Part shown: one piece after another, positions 43,304 through 54,500 of the stretch
Numbering within the stretch: position 1 is the first letter of the stretch
Layout: the number at the start of each line of letters is the position of its first letter
Assembly (NCBI GenBank): GCA_015832175.1
Contig: WJXW01000009.1
Location: forward strand, 1,550,001-1,614,000
Origin: Paraphaeosphaeria minitans
Lineage: Eukaryota > Ascomycota > Dothideomycetes > Pleosporales > Didymosphaeriaceae
DNA length: 64,000 nucleotides
Direction of reading: 5' to 3'
Position numbers and translations under genes: made by a program
The notes under the pieces: model-generated
Seen by the model: only the letters and a program-made list of their open reading frames with translations
The model's database searches: none
Told to the model about the DNA's origin: nothing

Positions 43304-45451
43304 ATGGCTTCACGAAAACGGAACGACCCAAGCTTCAACTTCTTGACCGGCGAGCCAATACATAACTCCCCAAATCAAACACGCGAACCACTGCGCGAGA
43401 CTTTCAGGACTACGTTGCGAGCCTCGCAAAACGCGGCGCCACACACGGTGATCGCATCCGACACAGTCAACGAAGACCTGCGCACGCAAGTGAACACCCT
43501 CCGCTACGAACTAGAAACGGCCAAGCAAGACGCGGAGAAGCTGAAGCTGGAACACAATGCCGAGATACGCGAGGCGCAGAACCGCGCGGAGGCCGAGTAC
43601 AGGAAGGCGCAACAGGCGGAGGCAGCAAGCTCTCTAGCGACAAAGAAGTACGAGGCGCTGCAGCACGAGTTTTCAGAGACGCAGGCGCGAAGTGAAAATG
43701 AGAGGCAGCACTTGCAGAAGCGGCTGCAGACCTCGCAGACGAAGGCCTCGCAGCTGCAGGAGGACGCTGATGAGGCGAAGGAGGAGCTGGCGTCGTCGCA
43801 GAGACAAAGCGAGCACCAATACAAGACGCTGCAAAGGGAGTGTAAGACTTTGAAAGAGTCGGCGGAAGACCTCAAAGAAAAGGCGGAGGAGAAGGCACAT
43901 GCGCTACAGGTTGCGCAGCGCAAGCTGACGGAGAAAGAGACAGAGGTTGGCGATCTGGAGGCGGAGGTCTTGCGCCTGAAGGCGATTTCGGGCGATGCAG
44001 AGACAATTTCAGTCATCAAGAAGGAGCTTTCCGAGCAGGTGGCGCACATTAAGAAACTGGAGAACCTGACGCGCGAGCAGAACACGGAGCTTAAGCAGTA
44101 CCGGAAACAGCAGAAAGCGATCGAGGTCATTGAGGAGGAAAAAAGGACGCTGGACGTCAAGTTGCGTCTGGCAGCGGGCCTACAAAGCCAGCTCAACGAG
44201 GCGAGGGTCCGGAATGAGGCGCTCGAAGCCGAGAGGAACTCTTGGACGTCGTATCTCGAGAACGAGGCAGAGACTGATGCCCAGTTCGAATCACCAGAGG
44301 ATCTTGCGCGCGCCTACATACGCGAGCGCTTTGAGAAGACGGATTACTTGAACCGTCTCGGGGAGATCCAACCCGAGCTCACCGTCAAGGAAACCACCAT
44401 TCAAGTGCTCGAAGACGATAAAGCCAAGCTGCAGGCCGAACTCGCACAGCTCAAGACCGCAACACCCGCCCCCAGCGCCGACGAAACCAAAGCCCGTGCC
44501 CGCCTCGAGCGCCAGAAGAACCTCGCAACAAAAGAAGTTGAGTTCCTCCGCGCGCAGGTCAAAGCCTTCGACGATGAAGAGCGCGAAATGGATCCGGATA
44601 AATTTGACGCCGTGAAGACAAACCGCATAAAGGAGCTCGAAGACCTCGTCGACGCCTACCGCGCCGAAATCGCCACCCTCCAAGGATACCTCACGACCCC
44701 CGCGCAGCCCGTACCCATCGCCGCAGGCCAGAAGCGACCTCACGACGACGGTGAGTCGACAGATGAGCGCGTCGGCGAGCTGCGCCGCAAGAACCGCGCG
44801 CTGCAAGACGACCACGCGGCGCTGACCAAGCGTGTCAAGCTGCTAGAATCAGAATACAAAGCGCAACATTCCCAACTCAGGAAGCTTAAGGAATCTTCGC
44901 GTGTGCGCGTCCTCGAGTTGAAATCCAACCCCACCGCCGACGCCGAAGCCCTCAAGCTCTCCACCGTCCGCACCCTGCGCGAAGCCAATGCGCAACTCTT
45001 GTCGCAACTCCAGGGCCAGGCTGACTTCTCTACCGTCCCTGCCGCCCAACTCGCCGCCACCCAGGACGAGCTTGCCGAGCGCGATACCACCATTGCTTCG
45101 CTCGCAAAGAAGGAAAAACGCCTCAAGCAAATCTGGACCGCCAAAGCGCTCGAGTTCCGGGAGGCTGTGGCTTCCATCCTGGGCTGGAAACTCGACTTCA
45201 TGCCTAACGGGCGGGTCAAGGTGACATCCATGTTCCGTCCCTCCGAGGATGAGGAGGAAAACAGCATCGTGTTTGATGGAGAGAAGGGGACGATGAAGGT
45301 TAGCGGTGGGGAGAGGAGTGCGTTTGCAGGCGAGATCCGGGATAGCATCGTTTACTGGGTGGAGGGGCGGAATGAGATTCCGTGTTTTCTTGCGGCGCTG
45401 ACGATGGAGTTTTGGGAGAGGAGAAATGGGGATCTTACGGTGAGGGGATGA
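43304..45451 (+). CDS. MAD1: spindle assembly checkpoint protein Mad1
   Basis: Coiled-coil kinetochore and nuclear-pore protein that recruits and converts Mad2 in the mitotic checkpoint. Intronless, 715 aa. Residues about 60-480 are almost continuous coiled coil. The Mad2-interaction motif reads RVLELKSNP at residues 535-543, matching the basic-hydrophobic-hydrophobic-x5-Pro pattern. The C-terminal Bub1-binding RLK motif is R606-L607-K608 (KRLKQIWTAKALEFREAV), followed by the RWD-like globular domain (ILGWKLDFMPNGRVKVTSMF, MEFWERR). The N-terminus (RKRNDPSFNFLTGEP) is the conserved fungal Mad1 start. Confidence 0.95.
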   Translation: MASRKRNDPSFNFLTGEPIHNSPNQTREPLRETFRTTLRASQNAAPHTVIASDTVNEDLRTQVNTLRYELETAKQDAEKLKLEHNAEIREAQNRAEAEYRKAQQAEAASSLATKKYEALQHEFSETQARSENERQHLQKRLQTSQTKASQLQEDADEAKEELASSQRQSEHQYKTLQRECKTLKESAEDLKEKAEEKAHALQVAQRKLTEKETEVGDLEAEVLRLKAISGDAETISVIKKELSEQVAHIKKLENLTREQNTELKQYRKQQKAIEVIEEEKRTLDVKLRLAAGLQSQLNEARVRNEALEAERNSWTSYLENEAETDAQFESPEDLARAYIRERFEKTDYLNRLGEIQPELTVKETTIQVLEDDKAKLQAELAQLKTATPAPSADETKARARLERQKNLATKEVEFLRAQVKAFDDEEREMDPDKFDAVKTNRIKELEDLVDAYRAEIATLQGYLTTPAQPVPIAAGQKRPHDDGESTDERVGELRRKNRALQDDHAALTKRVKLLESEYKAQHSQLRKLKESSRVRVLELKSNPTADAEALKLSTVRTLREANAQLLSQLQGQADFSTVPAAQLAATQDELAERDTTIASLAKKEKRLKQIWTAKALEFREAVASILGWKLDFMPNGRVKVTSMFRPSEDEEENSIVFDGEKGTMKVSGGERSAFAGEIRDSIVYWVEGRNEIPCFLAALTMEFWERRNGDLTVRG

Positions 45452-45851
45452 GGATAGGGTATTGGGGCAGAGAGAGATATAGAGAGAGGATTCGGAGTGC
45501 ATTAGGCGGCGTTCGGGGATGGTCAGGAACCACCTTAGGCTGGTGTTTTAAGGGGTGACCCAAGGTCTACAGTGCAGGAGCCGGTTCTGGGGATACCCAG
45601 TGTATAACGTGTCACATAGATACTGTTTGTTCTTTTTTTTCAAACCATGTCGTGGGTATCACAAACGATTCTCTTTGGTTTATCTACTCACGAGGGGTGT
45701 CTGATTGTGAGCCTGCCGTGACCTGAACAGCCCTGGAATACACAGCGAATCCTATCAGACGCCTTTTGGACCAATTCGCCTAACGCCGCGCCAAATGATG
45801 CAACTTTCTCGCCGTTCTTTGTCTTTCCCTGTCTCCGGCGCCACACCAGCC
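45452..45851. other. intergenic region between convergent genes
   Basis: 3' UTRs of MAD1 and RPB5. T-run at about 45632-45640. Nothing else seen. Confidence 0.55.
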
Positions 45852-46675
45852 TCATATAGCCCAGCGGTAACTCGCATATCGGCCTGCCGTCTCCGACTTC
45901 CTGATGATCTTGACGACCTGCCCCCTCCTCAAGCCGTAGTACTTGGCAACAGGATCCGTGACCTGGATACGCGGGAGTTGCGTTTCCTTCAGACGATAAC
46001 GCTTGAGAAGCTGGGCTTTCTCTTCGGTGCTGAGCAGCAGGTGGGTGGGCACAAGCTCGTGCTTTGTGATGTTGATCTTGAGGTCCTGCTCGAGGAAGAC
46101 CTCGATGCCGCCCTTGGGGCCGCTGCCACCGGACAGCTGCTGCGCGCCGCGGATCCCGCGCATCGCCATGCCCGACAGCGGCTTCACGACGATCATGATG
46201 CCCGAGTAGTAGGACCCGTTCTGCAGGTGCGTGATGAACTCGCGCAGGTTCTTCATGCCGATGTTCTCGTCGGCGTTGAACTCGACCCAGAGCGTACCGA
46301 TGGCGGGTTCCGGATTGAGCACCTTGGGCGTTGCGGGCGGCGTGTATTTGCGGACCATGTCCTCGGAGGGGATGGTGGAGAAGTTCATCTGGCCGCGTCT
46401 GTAGATAATTAGTCGGCGAGGGTTGGCGTTCACTGCGCTGGGTGCACGCACGCTATCTGGCCGCTGTCGGTGCCGAACTTGCGCGCAAAGTCGTCGAAGG
46501 AGATGTTGCACTCCTCGGGGAGAACGTTGTAGCCCTAGACGCGGTGGTCAGCGGTGCAACGCGGATGCGCCTCGGAGGCACCGACCCTGTCTCTGCACAT
46601 CTCCTTGGTGGTGCGGTAAACGCGCCACAAGTCGAGCATCTCCTGGCGGGCCTTGTGATCGCCGCTGTCTGCCAT
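45852..46675 (-). CDS. RPB5: RNA polymerase subunit RPABC1 (Rpb5)
   Basis: Shared subunit of RNA polymerases I, II and III, part of the lower jaw gripping downstream DNA. Exons 46586-46675, 46452-46534 and 45852-46398 give 239 aa (yeast 215, human 210). The N-terminal jaw domain is assembled across introns: LWRVYRTTKEMCRDR, then GYNVLPEECNISFDDFARKFG, then RGQMNF. The archaeal-RpoH-like C-terminal assembly domain is very conserved (KHELVPTHLLLSTEEKAQLLKRY, LPRIQVTDPVAKYYGLRRGQVVKIIR, YASYRW). The first intron donor is a weak GTCGGT; the second is GTGCGT. It is divergent from PPM1 with 212 bp between start codons. Confidence 0.95.
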
Positions 46676-46887
46676 GATGAATGGGCGGGTGACTAAGTGT
46701 CGGTGGAGTGGGTGGGCGGGCAGCGCGAGGCAGGACACCGTAATGCTCTTCAAAGAAAATCGTCCAGTCGCGAAGAAGATACTCGGAGCCTTGGCGTGCA
46801 GACTGCGCTTGGCTGGTTGTGGTCTAGTGGCGCATGCCCCGCGGCGCCCCACCAAAGCTCGTGAATAGCTACGTGACAGTGAAGGTC
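46676..46887. promoter_or_regulatory. compact bidirectional promoter RPB5-PPM1
   Basis: Only 212 bp separate the two start codons. No TATA box is evident, consistent with housekeeping promoters. An in-frame ATG at 46834 could extend Ppm1 by 18 residues and shorten the gap further. Confidence 0.5.
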
Positions 46888-48077
46888 ATGTCGTCCAACA
46901 GCCAGATTCCGAACCTCAAGACCCTCCTCGGTCGCGGGCGCGGAGCCGGACTGCGAGGCCGCGCACGAGGAGGACCGGGAGCTTCGACCGAAAGCAGCGA
47001 AGCCGTACGCGACAATGCAGTGCGCGGGACAGACCAGGATGCGGCGGGGAGCAGGGTGAGCTGCGTGGAGCTGGGCTACCTCAACGACCCGTATGCGAAG
47101 CTCTTTGCAACCCAGTCCTCCACCAGACGCCTCCCCCTCCTGAATAGAGGTACATGCCTATTTCCTCCCTTGCAGAACTATATCTGACCAGCACCACAGG
47201 CTCCTACGTCCGCACCACCGCAATCGACCTCCTCGTCGACCGCTTCCTCACCACGCCTACACACGGCCTCAAGCAGATCATCTCCCTCGGCGCCGGCACC
47301 GACACGCGCTACTGGCGCCTGCACGACAAGTACCCCGACACGCCCCTCCTCTATCATGAGCTCGACTTCCCTGCCAATGCCGCCTCCAAGCTGCTCTCCA
47401 TCCAGCGCCACTCGGAGCTCGAAGACGCCCTCGGCGCCCCTCACTTCGGCCTTGCAGGGCCCCAGCAATCCTACCACAGCTTCACGTACAACCTGCATGC
47501 GCTGGACCTGCGCATTCTCGCCGCGACGGACACGGCGAGTCTGCCAGACCTCCCGAACCTCAATCCTACCGCCAACACCCTCATCCTCTCGGAGATGTGT
47601 CTGTGTTATCTCCAGCCCGAAGTTGTGGAAAAGATTATATACACCCTGACGACGCACTACCTCCGCTCCTCCACACCCACATCCCTCGTCCTATATGAGC
47701 CCATCCGCCCCCGCGACGCCTTCGGTCGCACTATGATCTCCAACCTCGCCACCCGTAACATTCACCTCCCCACACTGACCAAATATCCGGAGCTAGCCGA
47801 CCAGCGTGCCCGGCTGAAAGAGTACGATTTCGGAGACGGGGATGGCGTCGTGGATACAGGGTTCGTGTGGCGGGAGTGGGTGAGTGCGGAGGAGAAGGAG
47901 CGCGTGGGACAACTAGAGATGCTGGATGAGATGGAGGAGCTGGAGCTGCTGCTGCGGCATTATTGTGTGTGTTGGGGGTGGCGGGATGGAGATGAGAATC
48001 GGAACCAGGAGAGGGACGGGGACGGGGATCTGTTCCGGAGGGCGTGGGAAGGGGTTAAGGGGACCAACGGTGGATGA
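46888..48077 (+). CDS. PPM1: leucine carboxyl methyltransferase (PP2A) Ppm1
   Basis: Methylates the C-terminal leucine carboxylate of the PP2A catalytic subunit with S-adenosylmethionine, promoting assembly with B subunits. Exons 46888-47149 and 47200-48077 give 379 aa. The SAM-binding loop is IISLGAGTDTRYWRL (around 117-125). Earlier blocks include CVELGYLNDPYAKLF and, across the 50-nt intron, LLNRG/SYVRTTAIDLLVDRFL. Later ones are ELDFPANAASK, LILSEMCLCYLQPEVVEKI, LVLYEPIRPRDAFGRTMISNL and REWVSAEEKERVGQLEMLDEMEEL. Start MSSNSQIPN chosen by family size; the frame is open from 46834. Confidence 0.94.
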
Positions 48078-48506
48078 GTTCTCAGGATGAAAGGATCGGG
48101 GAAGGGTGGAAACATGGCAAAGAGACCAACGGTGGATGCGTGAAATAACGCGGAGGAGAATTGTAGGGCAGGAAGAACAGAACGTAGTATCATCCTCAGC
48201 AGATCGCGCTGCAGAGAGCAGCCAACTAACCCAATACAACATATGTACTGGAAATTCAAACACGGCTGAACAAGAACACCCATATACGTTTCAATCCGCC
48301 TCCCGAGCCCAAACCCAAGTCCAGCTCCCATGCATCCCGAGGCCGTGATGCATTTCATTACCCCCTTCCCCCAGGAACGCCATACCCAAATCAACCCGCG
48401 GAATATTATCCAACAAAGACTTGTACAGAGAAGGGAGCCGCGTCATGACACCAAGCACCCGAAGCAGGCAGCGGCCAGCCCACGGACAGAGAGGTAAGTC
48501 GTAACG
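48078..48506. other. intergenic region between convergent genes
   Basis: 3' UTRs of PPM1 and the histidine kinase. A 14-bp AGACCAACGGTGGA-like segment at the PPM1 stop (48061-48074) is repeated at 48122-48137, a local direct duplication spanning the stop. No gene. Confidence 0.5.
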
Positions 48507-51500
48507 CTAAGCGCCCGGCGGCGGCAAAGGCGGAGGCAGTGATCCCTTCTCGGTCGGCTGCCACCGCTGCGTGGTATTCGTGCGCACGCTGCTGGGCCGA
48601 CTCGTTTTCTCCTCCTCCTCCTCCTCCTCCTCCTCCTCCTCCTCCTCCTCCTTCTCCTTCTCCTTCTCCGCCGCAGCCGCAGTAGCAATCGTCGCAGAAG
48701 TAGCCATGTTCGCCCGCGAACTGTCTGGGCGAACCAACGTTTCTTCCTTGTCCAGCGCCGGCACCCGTGTCTTATCCGCATCTCTCTCACCGCCGGCGCC
48801 CCTCAGCGGCAGCTCCACCGGCGTCGTCCTCCCATCCCCATCCCCCTTGCCCTCTCCCTCCCCTTCCTTGGCGCCCTTCGCATCCTGCAACGCCGTCTTC
48901 ACAATCTCCTTCGCCGTATCCACCAGATTCGGAATCTCCCTCTCCTTCTCCCGATTCAAGTAGCTCTCGAGCAGACCCTTCAGCGTCGCCGCCCGCACCG
49001 GCTTCGCGAGATAGTTATTCATCCCGCTCTCCAGACACTTTTCTCGATCACCCTGGATCGCACTCGCCGTCATCGCGATAATGAGTACGTTGCGGATCTG
49101 CGGGTTCTTATGTTGGCGGATCAGCCGCGTGGCTTCGTATCCGTCGCAGTGTGGCATCTGCACGTCCATCAGGATGAGATGGAAGGGGCGCCCCCGGTCG
49201 GACGCGCGTTCTAACGCGTCAATGGTCTTGAACCCGTCGAGGTAGGCGTCGCATTTGAAGCCGAGTTTTTGCACAAACGAGATGGCGATGCGTTGGTTGA
49301 TGAGGTTGTCCTCCGCGATGCAAATGCGCAAGTCGGAGCGGGGGATGGTGGAAAGGTCGATGGTTTCCGAGGACTGCTCGTGGCCGTTGTTCTCTTGGGA
49401 CGAGAATTTCGCCATCGGGTCGGTGTCGCGGGTCGAGTGGTGGCGGGTTTGGCCGTCGATTTTTGGGACCTGCGCACTTAGTATGGACAGATCCAGAGAG
49501 GAAATGGAAGGGCTTACTTTCTGAAAGCGGAGGGAGAAAGAGACCGTTGTACCGACGCCTGGTGTGGAGTCGAGCCATACGCGGCCCCGCATGACGTTCT
49601 CGATGAGGGCTTTGCAGATACTCAAGCCGAGGCCGGTGCCGCCATAGCTGCGGGAGCTGGAGGATTCGATTTGGCTGAAAGGCAAGAAGAGTTTTTTCTT
49701 TTGTTCGTCAGGAATGCCGATGCCAGTGTCGATGACGCTGCACGTGACGTCTATCCATTCGTCGCTCTCATTGTCGACAACAGCTCGTACTGTTACGGAG
49801 CCCTTGGGAGTGAACTAGATTATCTTAGTCAGAGACTCCACTTCCATTTTCCTGGGCTATTCACCTTGTAGCTGTTGCTGAGGAGGTTCATGAGTCTGTG
49901 GGGTACAAAGTCAGTGAAGTGCTCAAAAATGAAGGAAGTTGGGTTGGAAGTGGGTGTGTTGGCTTCCGCTTGAATAACAGCAGAAAACGAACACTTTGTA
50001 CCCTAGGGTTTTGTACATTTGATGCAGACGAACAGGGTCGCCCATGACGAGCAACTCGGGGTTGAGCTCGAGCTGTTCAACAGTCTTCAGACCGCGCTCA
50101 GCGTTGGTGTACGCCAATGCTCGGACGACCTCAGTAATGGTTTCGTTGAGCGACAGTGGCATGGAGATGACGTTCATCTTGCCAGCTTCCAGTTTCGAGT
50201 AGTCAAGCAGGTCGTTGATGATGCTCAATAAAGTATCGGCACAGACTCTGATGCTGTCGGCATAGCCAGCTTGCTCGGTGTTCAAGGGGCTGGCTTTCAA
50301 CAACTCGCTCATGCCGATGACACCGTTCAGAGGAGTCCGCAGCTCGTGCGAAACGTTTGCAAGGAACAAGGACTTGGCTCTGGCAGCCTCTTCCTTCAAC
50401 TTCATGTTCCTGATTGCAATCGCCTCGGCCTCCTTGGCCTTGTTCTCCGCTGCTCTCGCCTGCGCAAGGGATCGCTTCTGCATCTCGAGCATGGCCTCGT
50501 TGCTCGCGCTAACCTTCTCGACCTGCTTGAACAGCAGCGCATTGGCTAGCGAAATGGAGATCTGGTTGACGAGCAATCGCAGCACGTTCGTATTTCGCTC
50601 GGTGAAAGAGTTCGGCGGTCCTTCCACATAGATCGAGCCCATAAGATGATCCGAATGGATAATTGGTATGCAAATCACCGCTTTGCCATCGGGACTCCGC
50701 TTCAAATAAGCCTCACTAACGTTCGAAAAACGATCGTCCTCAAGAAGATTCTGGCAGAACACAATCTCACGGAATCTAAGTGAGTAAAGTGTAACATGCC
50801 GAGCCATCATGTCGTCAATCGTTTCGAGAGGCTGGCCTTTGGGGAACGAAGTCACAGTGGCAGAGCCATCCTCGCTCGGCTCGTTGGTCGCAACTGTGGC
50901 TACAGACCACTCAATCTGCGTATCTTCCACGACGATGCCGCACAGCGAGGCGCCTGTTGATTCCAGGATTATCTCGGCCATCTTGCCCATAAGCTTGTCA
51001 ATGTTAAGCTCGCTTGACAGCACTTGACTGGATTCAAGGATAGATGATAAGTCGAGCATGTCGAGCCCGTTGACCGAGAAGCCGTTGGGAAAGTCGTTCT
51101 CGGTGACTTGTCGCTTGCTGGAGTTCGGTGCAAGCCAGTCATTGGTTCTGTCTACGGCAGTCTCGGTGTCGAGGAAACGCTCGTGATCCTCGTTTTGCTC
51201 GAGCCGGAAGGAGGTGTTGCCAGTGTCTATGATTGTGGTTTGCACGGCCACGTCCATGGTACTCAGTGACGCTGTGCCCCGCAAAAGCCATTCGAATTTT
51301 GTGGTGAGCTGGTTTGCCTTTCCAAACGCGGAGGTTCTGCAGATCTTTTAGTGAATTGAGGTACAGTGGTCCAAGCATTTCCAGGATAGAAAATTGGGGG
51401 GCAAGACGCGCTGTACTTACCTGCGATATATGGATATAGCATCTTTCAAGATGTGGCGAGCTGGTCGAAGAGCTTTCTTTCTCAACAGCCAAGAAGCATA

Positions 51501-54500
51501 AAGTTCAAAAGCATGGGCCTCATCCAAAGCAAAGCCATGAATCTCGCTGTGGTCCATTGCCAACTCGTAATTGACCAAAGTGTCGGCTGGGGTCTTTTCG
51601 ACGTCGGCGATCCCTGCGGCAAGCAGTGCTATCCAGTGTCTGTAGTTGACGTCCGTAACCACGGAACATGCCTGTAATCGTAAAGTTAGTCAAAGAGCAA
51701 GAGGATGCGGATGAGTATAGAAGACTCGTGGAAGTCCTGAATTGGACGAATATGGTCCGCTGTGGTCACACACCTCAAGCCGCTTGATGGTCCGGGCAGC
51801 GTATCCCAGCATCCGGTCTTTATCAGAATGTTCAGGCTCTTCTGTGAGCACGACTAAATATGATAATGACAAGTAATACATGACCGCATAGGTCATTCTC
51901 TGACACCAAAGGCTGTCTATCATTGGCAGTAGCGCTTCTCCAAGCGCGATGGCTTCGCGGTGGAAACCGTACAGAACTAGGATGGGTAGCTGTGTGCTCA
52001 TGTACACGGTCTTAGGGCGTTTTGGATTGCTTGCGCGTTTCTCAAGATATTCGATGTACGCTCCGGTGTCATGTTCGGGGTCAGTAAATATGAGTGAAGC
52101 GTTGTGCGTTCCAGTCTTGCCCTGAAGAGCTCGTGCGGCTTGCCGGGTTGAAACTGTGAAAGAATAGTCAGCATTGGAGCAAGCAAAGAAGATCGGGCTT
52201 GCAAGTGTGTGGGCCGCACAACACCACGAAACACACGACAGTATGCCCGAGGACATATTGAGCAATTAGTTACGCCAAGCCACGCAAGAAAATGTCTGCT
52301 TTCACAATCATTGTTGACGCGTTAAGGGGTACACGTACTTAGATAAACTCCACCGCGGAGGTCTTGCTGCCAGTTCTTGAATTCTAGGGGCGCTTCCTCA
52401 ATCCAAGCTTCAATTTCCGCCGCATCGTGCGACGCCATTAGCCGGAAATGAGCTACAACACCGAGGTTGAGCAGAGACAAAATTCTGTCACCAGCAGAGA
52501 TCGATGCATCCATCGCGTTCCTCAGGTCTGGAATCAAGTCGGCAATCGGTGTTTCGAGATGACCCAAGAACAGCATTCGCAAAGTCTGACCGCGTCCTAT
52601 GGTGTAGTGATCCTCGGAGTACAAAGCGAACAAGCGCTTTGCGATCGTGCCGCACTCGACCGCACATTCGATCATGTTGAATCTCCCTCCTGCAATAGAA
52701 CCCATGTGGACGTAGCCCATAGCCACCTGAGGCACCGTGCCGCGCTTCAGATGCAGGGAAACTAGCTTGAGCGCACTCTGATAGAACAACAGGCTATTAG
52801 ACCAAAATGCAGCGCTCAAAAGCTCAACCACAACGGGTCCTAGTGTCATCAGTTGACGGTCGTCGGTACTTGGAGGCCGCGACAACAGCTCTTCTTTGTC
52901 CGTTGATTGAAGCAGGGAGCATAGCTCTTGAAACTCTTGATCACACCTAAAGGCACAATATCAGCTGAGAGGTACACTTGGTGAGATGCAATGCATACTC
53001 TTCCCATGTGGTCGGGGGTATTGGCAACCCCAACAAGGACAGACAATCTTTCAAGGCCTGGAAAGCACCGAAGCTATCACCACGAACAGCATGAACGCGA
53101 GATTGTAAGATAAAGGACGAAGCCATATCGCAAGGGTCTCGGGCATGGCTGAAAGTCTTCCTAATCAAAGACAAGGCTTCATCAAACATGCCCTGATGCC
53201 AGTAGCACTCGCCAGCGCGAACGAACAGCTGCAATGTCTCTTGGTACGAAACGTCTGGCAAACTCTCGTTCCATGGATCGTCCTGCAGTAGCGATAGACA
53301 GTGCAGATAGTAGTACGTCGCTGTAGACCTAGCGCCAGACTCAACGGCTGTCTCTGCGGCTTGATAAAGAACGTCTCGATACGGAGCACGGATGGACACG
53401 CGGGCTTTGATGAGGTTGGATGCAAGACAGATGTGCCTGCTTCGGATATAGAGACCCTTGGATCCCGACATGGACTCGTTATGGTATGCTCCACTTGTTG
53501 TGATGTACTTGGCAATCATGTAGTGCATCATCATAATGTCCCACTCTTGATCGAGAGACTGGGTAGCAGCTGTGAGATAGCGGTCGTGACTGAATCGGAA
53601 TCTATCCTCGTCGTCAGCAGGCATCAGCACGAAAGCATTAATAGCGCCATTCAATGCCGTGATGGCACAATCTTTCGCGCGTAATAGGGGGATGCGAGTA
53701 GTATCAGCATCTGGTGGCGCATTCGAGGGATCCATCAGGTTCCGTAGGAGATCGAAAGTGAATGAGCCTGACAATAATGATCCCCAGGCCACGAGCTTTC
53801 GTGAGTTGCCCGGTAGATCTCGCAGCCTCTTCGCGATGAAGTCATTGTTGATAGATGAGCCATACTCGGGACTTTCCAAGGTATCAAAGACCTTATCTAG
53901 ATCGAACCGCCAGGCCCCTTCCCTCCAACAGTAGAAGACGCACTGTTTGCGATAACAAGTGTCCAGTATTTCTCTTATGTAGAAGATATTTCCGCGAGAC
54001 TTTTCTTGTATGACCGCAACCTGGCCCCAATGTCAGTATCATGTACTCATGTGAGTCTCTCGACATAGCTCACCAAAGGGAGGATGTATTCTGTATCACG
54101 GTGCAAGGTTTCCGACACGTACTCGGCCGTGTCTGCCTCCGTAAAGGGGTGTAGCTGGATCTGAGTAGCTGCGGGCAGAAGCGTACGAAGATCTTTGGGC
54201 ATGGAATCTTCGTTCTTGTAGGTAAGGATTAGGACAAAGGGTATTCTTGCTTGTGCGATATGATGTATTAATTCAGCGCTCTCGGCATCAGCATTGTGTA
54301 CATCCTCGATCGTCCAGATGCACAATGTCTGCAAGGCCAACAGACGCAGAACGTCTATGAAGACGTTCATGAATCGAGTTGATTTTGACGCGCCGCCGCT
54401 CCGCAGCCACGCGTCCGCGGTGTGGCCGGCACCACCGCAGTGTATTGCAGGCGACGAGGCTCTTCGATTGTTATCTCTCCTAGCTATTCGTACGTCGCGT

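Noticed and set aside
43504..44196. 230-aa minus-strand Ser/Cys-rich frame
   Set aside because: Antisense shadow of the MAD1 coiled coil; Ser/Cys/Ala richness mirrors the Glu/Lys/Ala codons.
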